Shown: piece by piece, positions 39,501 to 46,618 of the stretch
Layout of the letters: each line of letters begins with the position of its first letter
Position numbering within the stretch: the stretch's first letter is position 1
NCBI RefSeq assembly: GCF_023159225.1
Contig: NC_063177.1
Span: 18,066,673 to 18,130,672, forward strand
Origin: Perognathus longimembris pacificus
Lineage: Eukaryota > Chordata > Mammalia > Rodentia > Heteromyidae
Reading direction: 5' to 3'
DNA length: 64,000 bases
Program-made: the position numbers and the translations under genes
Notes under the pieces: model-generated
The model's input: the letters and a program-made list of their open reading frames with translations, nothing else
What the model was told of the DNA's origin: nothing
Databases searched by the model: none

Positions 39501-42500
39501 ACAGCCATATAACTGGCCTAAAAAACAATAATACCTTTTTTGTTATATGCCATAGAAGCAGCAACAGAATACTCATTTTCTAAAAGCTTAAGACTATAAA
39601 CAGATAAAGTTTCACTAGAATTTTCAATTGCTCCTAATAAGAACACATTAGTGGAATATAGAGTTGCCATACCCCCATGCAGGTTTGCCGACAGCACAAA
39701 TGGATAGGCCTTCATCCAGCTCATTACAGCAATAGTTTCTGGTTGGGTAGGATCTGTGATCTGAACAAACTGGTCTGGGAAATTCCGATTCAGATCAAAG
39801 TTGTTGCTATTGTTTCTTCCAATCACACTTACTGAATCTCCTGAAAGATAGAAGATTCACGTTTAAGCTATGTTTTACTTGCATTTTAATCCAACACATA
39901 CTGCTTCAGCTATTTTAACTCACGGTCAAGTGCAAGCACATTATAATTCATTATTATCAATTTCTTTGTGATTAAAATATATCTTATTGCCCAATGGCTC
40001 ATGCCTGTAATCCTAGATACTTAGGAGGCTGAGATCTGAAGATCACAGTTAGAAGCCAGCTCTGGCAAGAAAGTCTGTGAGACTCTAATCTTCACTAAAC
40101 TACCAAAAAAGCTGAAAATTGAGCTGTAGCTCAAGTTGGAGAGCACTAGCCTTGAGCACAAAAGCTCAAAAATAACACCCAGGCCCAAGTTCAAGAATCA
40201 GAACCAGAATAAAAAATAAAATAATACATCCTATTTAAATTATGTGTTTCAGAACTCTTTTCCAGACCTTTAAAATAGAAAGAAAGCTAAAGCTACCATC
40301 ATTTTGCTTCTACCCTCTAGTCATACTTTGAGAGGAAAAAATCCAATTATATAAATATATTAAGGCTTTATTCAACTGTCAATAATCAACACACAAAGAC
40401 ATGCTCACACCTTGGAGTGAGCAGTACTGGTTAAAGAGGAACTCTACTGTACTTGTACACAGGAAGACATTGTAAAGAACCAGACCAACTTAAAAGAAAT
40501 TATGGTATGGTTACATTGAAGCATTCACCAAAAAAGTAAAGTAAGACAAAACAACAACAACAAAAAAAACACCAAAAAAGTTGGAAATTTAAACTGATCG
40601 ATGAAAAAAGTCCAACTTAACCTTAACTGTGCATATTCCATATTACAATTATAAGAAAAAATGCAAATCAACTGGATAATAATGATAGGCTAATATAACT
40701 AGTAATTAGCTCAGGGTAAGTTATCAACCATGTGGCTGCATATTCATACTGTGGTTTTCCTTTTCTACTTACAGGTATTATTGCCTAGAAGTTGTGAGAT
40801 ATCACACCCCAAATAGAGTTCTCAGGCATATTTCAAGTTAGTTATTGAGAGAAACTGCAGTCACAGAAATAACTCTGAAAAGCTGATTTTTTTAAATAAA
40901 AAGAAACGTACATTTCTCTATATTAATAAGTATCAAACACAGCAGAAGTTTTTCCTATAAGACAATTCTTTTCCACCTAGAAAAGGTATTTTCTTTTTTT
41001 TTTTTTTTGGCCAGTCCTGGGCCTTGGACTCAGGGCCTGAGCACTGTCCCTGGCTTCTTCCCGCTCAAGGCTAGCACTCTGCCACTTGAGCCACAGCGCC
41101 GCTTCTGGCCGTTTTCTGTATATGTGGTGCTGGGGAATCGAACCTAGGGCCTCGTGTATCCGAGGCAGGCACTCTTGCCACTAGGCTATATCCCCAGCCC
41201 TAGAAAAGGTATTTTCATATGAGGAAGAGATTGGGGATCTGAAGCCTGCTCCAGAGATGACCACAGATACCTATTATTTAGAGACTTTATCTTGCTGGGT
41301 GCTGGTAGCTTCATCTATAATCTACAATCCTAGCTACTCAGAAGGCTGAAATCTGAGGCTCTCAGTTCAAAGCCAGCCTGGGGAGGAAAGTCTGTAAGAC
41401 TCCAGTTAACCACCAATAAGCTGCAAGTGGAGCTGTGGCTGGCATAAGCACCAAATTCAAGGCATACCAGGCATAAGCAAACAAAACTCAAGGACAGTGC
41501 TCAGGTCTGAGTTCAATTCCCAAGAGCAGCACATGCACATGCACACATGCACACACACACAAAAACCTGTATCACAGTGTGCTTCCCCCCTCAAACTTCC
41601 ATAGCCTGCAGCTACCTCCCCACCTAAGAAATCCAAACTCCATCCCTTTGCTTAACTGTATATAAACTTCAACTGTCTACTTAGTCATGTACTTTGTATA
41701 TGGGTGCTCTGTTTCTGCACATTAGTAAATTTGTTACTTTTTTCCCTGTTAATTTGCCCAATGTCTATCTATGATAGACCAAAATGACCAAACTTTCAGA
41801 AGGAACCCTTAAAACTTCCCCACAGAATTATGAGCTGGGAAAAAACAAATTTTTACTCTACTTGTGTTCTACACAGGTGGCTTGAATAAACCTGTTCTCC
41901 CAGATCTTGCTACGCTGTCACAGGAGAGACAGGCTTGCCTCACTAGAGGAGGCAGAGAAATGGAAAGTCAATGATTAAGCAGGCTAAGATTATGTCTGAG
42001 CAATAGAACTGGGTCAAAAACAGTCACTGCCTTCAAATACTTCTGGTTTGATTTCTCACTTAGAAGACTTCCAACACAACAATTGAATTTAAAAAATTAC
42101 TGTTAAAATTAAACCATTTAGAAAAAAATTATACTATGCTGGAGTCTTTAAATCCCCTTCCTACATGGGGAACAGAAAATGTTTCTCTCACTTTTTCTAT
42201 TTTTCCTGCTTTAATCCTGTTATACTAAAATAAATTCTTGTTAAAACTTTAAAAAGTACATATTAATCTTGATGGGACTGAGAGATTAGGAGATTAATAA
42301 AATACACTTCTTGGTGTGTCTGTGAGGACATTTCTTTTTTGTTTTTTTCAAATTTTTATTATCAAACTGATATACAGAGAGGTTACAGTTTCATACATTA
42401 GGCAGTGGATACATTTCTTGTACTGTTACCCTGTCCCTCATACCTCCCTCTCTCCTCCCCCTTTCCCTTTCCCCCCCTGAGGTGTTCAGTTCACTTTCAC

Positions 42501-45500
42501 CAAACAGTTTTGCAAGTATTGCTTTTGTAGTTGTTTGTCTTTTTTTTACCCTGTGTCTCTCAATTTTGGTATTCCCTTTCAATTTCCTACTTCTAATACC
42601 AGTATACACGGTTTCCAAAATACTCAGATAAGATTACAGAGATGGTGTAGGTACAACCACTGGAAGGTGATACAAGAACATCATCAATAATAGAAGCTAC
42701 AGATATAGATGGGACATTGAAAGTAGTTACAACTGTGATATAACAATCGTTTCCATAACATGGAGTTCATTTCACTTAGCATCATCTTATGTGTTCATAA
42801 GGGTATAGCTATTGGGCTCTTGTGATGCTCTGCTATGACTTGCCTAAACCTGTACTAATTATTCCCAATAAGGGTGTGAGGACATTTCTAGAGATGACTG
42901 ACATGTGGGATAGCAATTGAGGAGAAAAGATCCACTCTGTGAGTAGTACCATCCAAAAGGCTGCAGGTACAGATGATACAAAGGTGGCACAAAGGTAGAA
43001 GGAGGAAGCCAGCCAGTCAGTATCGGCTCCACTCTTCCTGCTCTGCCATGGCGCATAGATACTAGATTCCAATTTCTTCAGTCTTTCCACATGATTTACC
43101 CTAGAGCTTCCCTAGAGAGCATCTAGGCCTTCAGCATTGGACTGGAGCTGCACCATTAGATTCCCCTGCTCTGAAGCTTCCAGCTTCTTGGACTAAATGA
43201 CTATGGGTTCGCTCACAGTATGCAGATGACAGCCTCTAATAATTTAGGCCAATCTAATAAATCTTTTATAATTCTATGTGTTCCTATTGGTTCTGCTCCT
43301 CTAGAGGACTCAGAATAATAAAGACATTACTAAAATACAAGAAAAAAAAGCTGTGAACATAAGCTTGATCTTAATGAATAGTCTGGCCAATTTACAAGTA
43401 TATAAAGGAGCTTATAAGAAAGGAAGAAATTCCAAGGAAACAAGAGGTTCAAAGTCTCCTCTGCCCTAGCAATAATCATACCATACAATAATTAAAACCC
43501 TAAGTATTACCAATCAGCTATACTTTACCTTCTTGGGACTTTTCATACCCATCAGGATTCATGGATGGCATAAGGTGAATTCTAGTGCTGCGAACCAAAT
43601 CAGTTACTTCAGGATCTGTTCCAAAGTTCTTACAAAGGTATTCAATGAGGTTCAGGAGCAATTCTCTTCCAACTACTTCATTTCCATGCATATTTCCAAT
43701 GTACTTAAACTCTGGTTCACCTGAAAACAAAAGTAATTACATGGAAGACATTTTCATTCTCATTTTTCATGGACTCTCCTTTTTCTTACCAACATGTTCA
43801 ATGATCCTGAATGAAATTCTTTGTTGGTGGTGGTGGTGGTTCTGGAGCTTGAACTCAAAAGCCTAGGCACTGTCCCTGAGGTTTTGTGCTCAAGGCTAGC
43901 CCTGTACCACTTTGAGCCACAACACCACTTCTGGTTTTCTAGTGGTTAATTGAAGATAAGAGTCTTATGGACTTTCCTGCCCCAGCAGGCTTTGAACAGT
44001 GATCCTCAGATCTCAGCCTCCTCAGATCTCAGCCTCATGAGTAGCTAGGATTACAGGCATGAGCCACTGGAACCGAACATTTTTAACAAACATGTATTTT
44101 ATCAAAATCAAGTAAAACCTTCTCAAACATCTCAAAGCTTCCTTAAAGACATGTATGTTTCAGCAGAATCAAAGTGTGTGTGTATGCACATATATGTGTG
44201 TGTACGTGTACAAAAAAATTTAATTTATAACATAAATATTAGTAGAAGGAATCTAATTTAAGTACATATTAAATACCATGCCTAATGTGGATTAGCAGAT
44301 AGATTTCTTCTTTGGGGGGAGTAGATAGGCTACATTTTCTTTTTTTTATTATATTTTCTTAACTATACATATTACACAGATACCCTTCCTTAACAAAGGA
44401 GAGCAATATAACACAAAGCTTTGAGAGGCATTACTGAAATTATATGCAAGACCATACCAATTACCTGGTTCATGGACACCTGGATTATCAGATATCTCCA
44501 TCACATAGAGTTCTCTAGACTCTACTGATTTTCCTAGTGAGTAAAGTCGAGTGATATTAGGATATTCATTGGCAAATCTTCTCAAGAAGATTTCCATGTC
44601 AGGGAAATGGTGGTGGTGAAAATCTTTTGGCTGAATTGGCTGGTGGAAGGGGATGTTCCAGGAGAAATATTAGGACCAGCAACTGTACTCGCAGTTGCTG
44701 CCACCTCAGTTGTGTCAGGGATTACTGAAGCCACAGTTGGCCGAAGGGAAAAATCCACCTCCGTGGCTGGTCCTTCTTTTACCATTATATTATTAACAGT
44801 CAACGGCATGTACCTGAAAAAATATTTGACAAAGGTGAGGGCTTGGAGTTAAGACAGACAATACTTCTAACATCAGGGAACACAGTAGCCTTTTAGTACC
44901 CTATCAAAACTCAAAACTAAACAAAGATACATGTATAAAATTTAAAGGAGTTTTAAGATATGATCTCTTAAGAATCTCAGACTAAGTCTTTAACTATTTT
45001 CTTACCAACCTTCTCAAATACCACCTACTACAATGTTCTCAAAAAAATAACATTCGAAAAATGAATATGCTAATTGCTCCATTATAACCATGGTTACAAT
45101 ATTTAAAAGTATAAGTTATCCATTTTTACTGTGCCTTATCAAACCAGCATTCTAGCTTCTTTCTCATGTTTTAAATTTCAAGATGAAATGAAAGGTTATC
45201 AGTTAAATCCTTATGAAGGCAAGCTTCCAGAAAGGTATGCAGGGTGGGGCGGGGGTGGAGGGGTTGGAACACCATTCCTTTCATATGCTAGGAAGCTGAA
45301 GATTCAGAGTTCTCCAAATGCCATTTACAGAGCCCTGGGTTGCTTCTGTTCTTGGGTCAGTGCTTCACATGGCTAAGTTTCTTCCCAAGCTTTAAATTTT
45401 TTTCTTCCTTCCAACATTACAATTACACTTCACATTTTGTCATATGACAAAATACTCCATGATACTCTTCTCTCATTACAAAAAAAAAGGAGAAAGGAGA

Positions 45501-46560
45501 AGAATTCAAACGTAAGGAAAAATAAAAGGCCCATATAGCAAATAATACTTAATAGATATCTTTCTGTCTTAGACATAAACAGACACTTAACATTTTAAGA
45601 GCCTAGTTTAAATTCTTACCCAGGTAATACTGCTGTAAGATTATATATTCCAGGAACAAGCAATCGGTGGAAATCACCAATCTGCCTGTTGTGATATTAT
45701 GATTAATACCAGCCACTGAGATAGTTGCATTCTCTAACCCAGATCCCGTTACTGAATCTTTAACAAATCCTTTAATTCCAATGTGGACCTAAAAAGTAAG
45801 AATCAAAGTTCAGAGACAATCAATTTGAAAGGCAAAGCAACAGAACACTGATCTACTAACTTCTCGAACCTACCAAAGTATTTTCAATCCCTTGAATGTC
45901 AAATAAAATATAAACAAAAATACTATTTTTTAAAATATGTGGTGTGTCTGAATTCTATACCATTAAGGTGTTTTTGAAATTCCTTCTTTTCAAAGCCAGG
46001 TTTCTAATTTCCTTAGCAAACTATACTCTCTGGCATATCTAATAGTTATGTAATTGTTGTACGAGTTTAAAATATAAATTAAACTCGTATCTGTGATTCA
46101 TTTAATGAATGGCAAAGGCTCTTGAAAAATACATATTTAAAGAACCTAGCAGTATAAGTTTGTTAGAAGTATTTGACAGTTGGAATTGAACCAGGATTTC
46201 TTTTGCTGATACCAATCATGTATCCTACAACCAAGGTACAACTCCAGCCCCTAGTAGTACAAATCTCACTGATTATTTCCATTTGCAAAAGTGTTCTAAA
46301 ACAGGCAATGGGAGCCCCAGGGAATAGAAAGCTGGGGGTAGGATTAGGGAAGACAGTAGAGGCACAGCTAGGATATGCTCTAACAGATTATAATAAAATA
46401 ATCAGTAGAAATAACCTATAATCTTAAATAATAAAAACAGATAAAGAGGCCAGGAGTTGGTGGCTCACACCTATAATCCTAAGTACTCAGGAGGCTGAGA
46501 TCTGAGGATCACCATTTGAAGCTAGCCAGGGCAAGAAATTCTATCAGATTCTTACCTCCA

Positions 46561-46618
<58 letters not shown>

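Noticed and set aside
44603..44620. HHHH run as a possible metal site
   Set aside because: The His run lies in the low-complexity linker before unit II and is part of the normal CPD linker; no catalytic role is supported.
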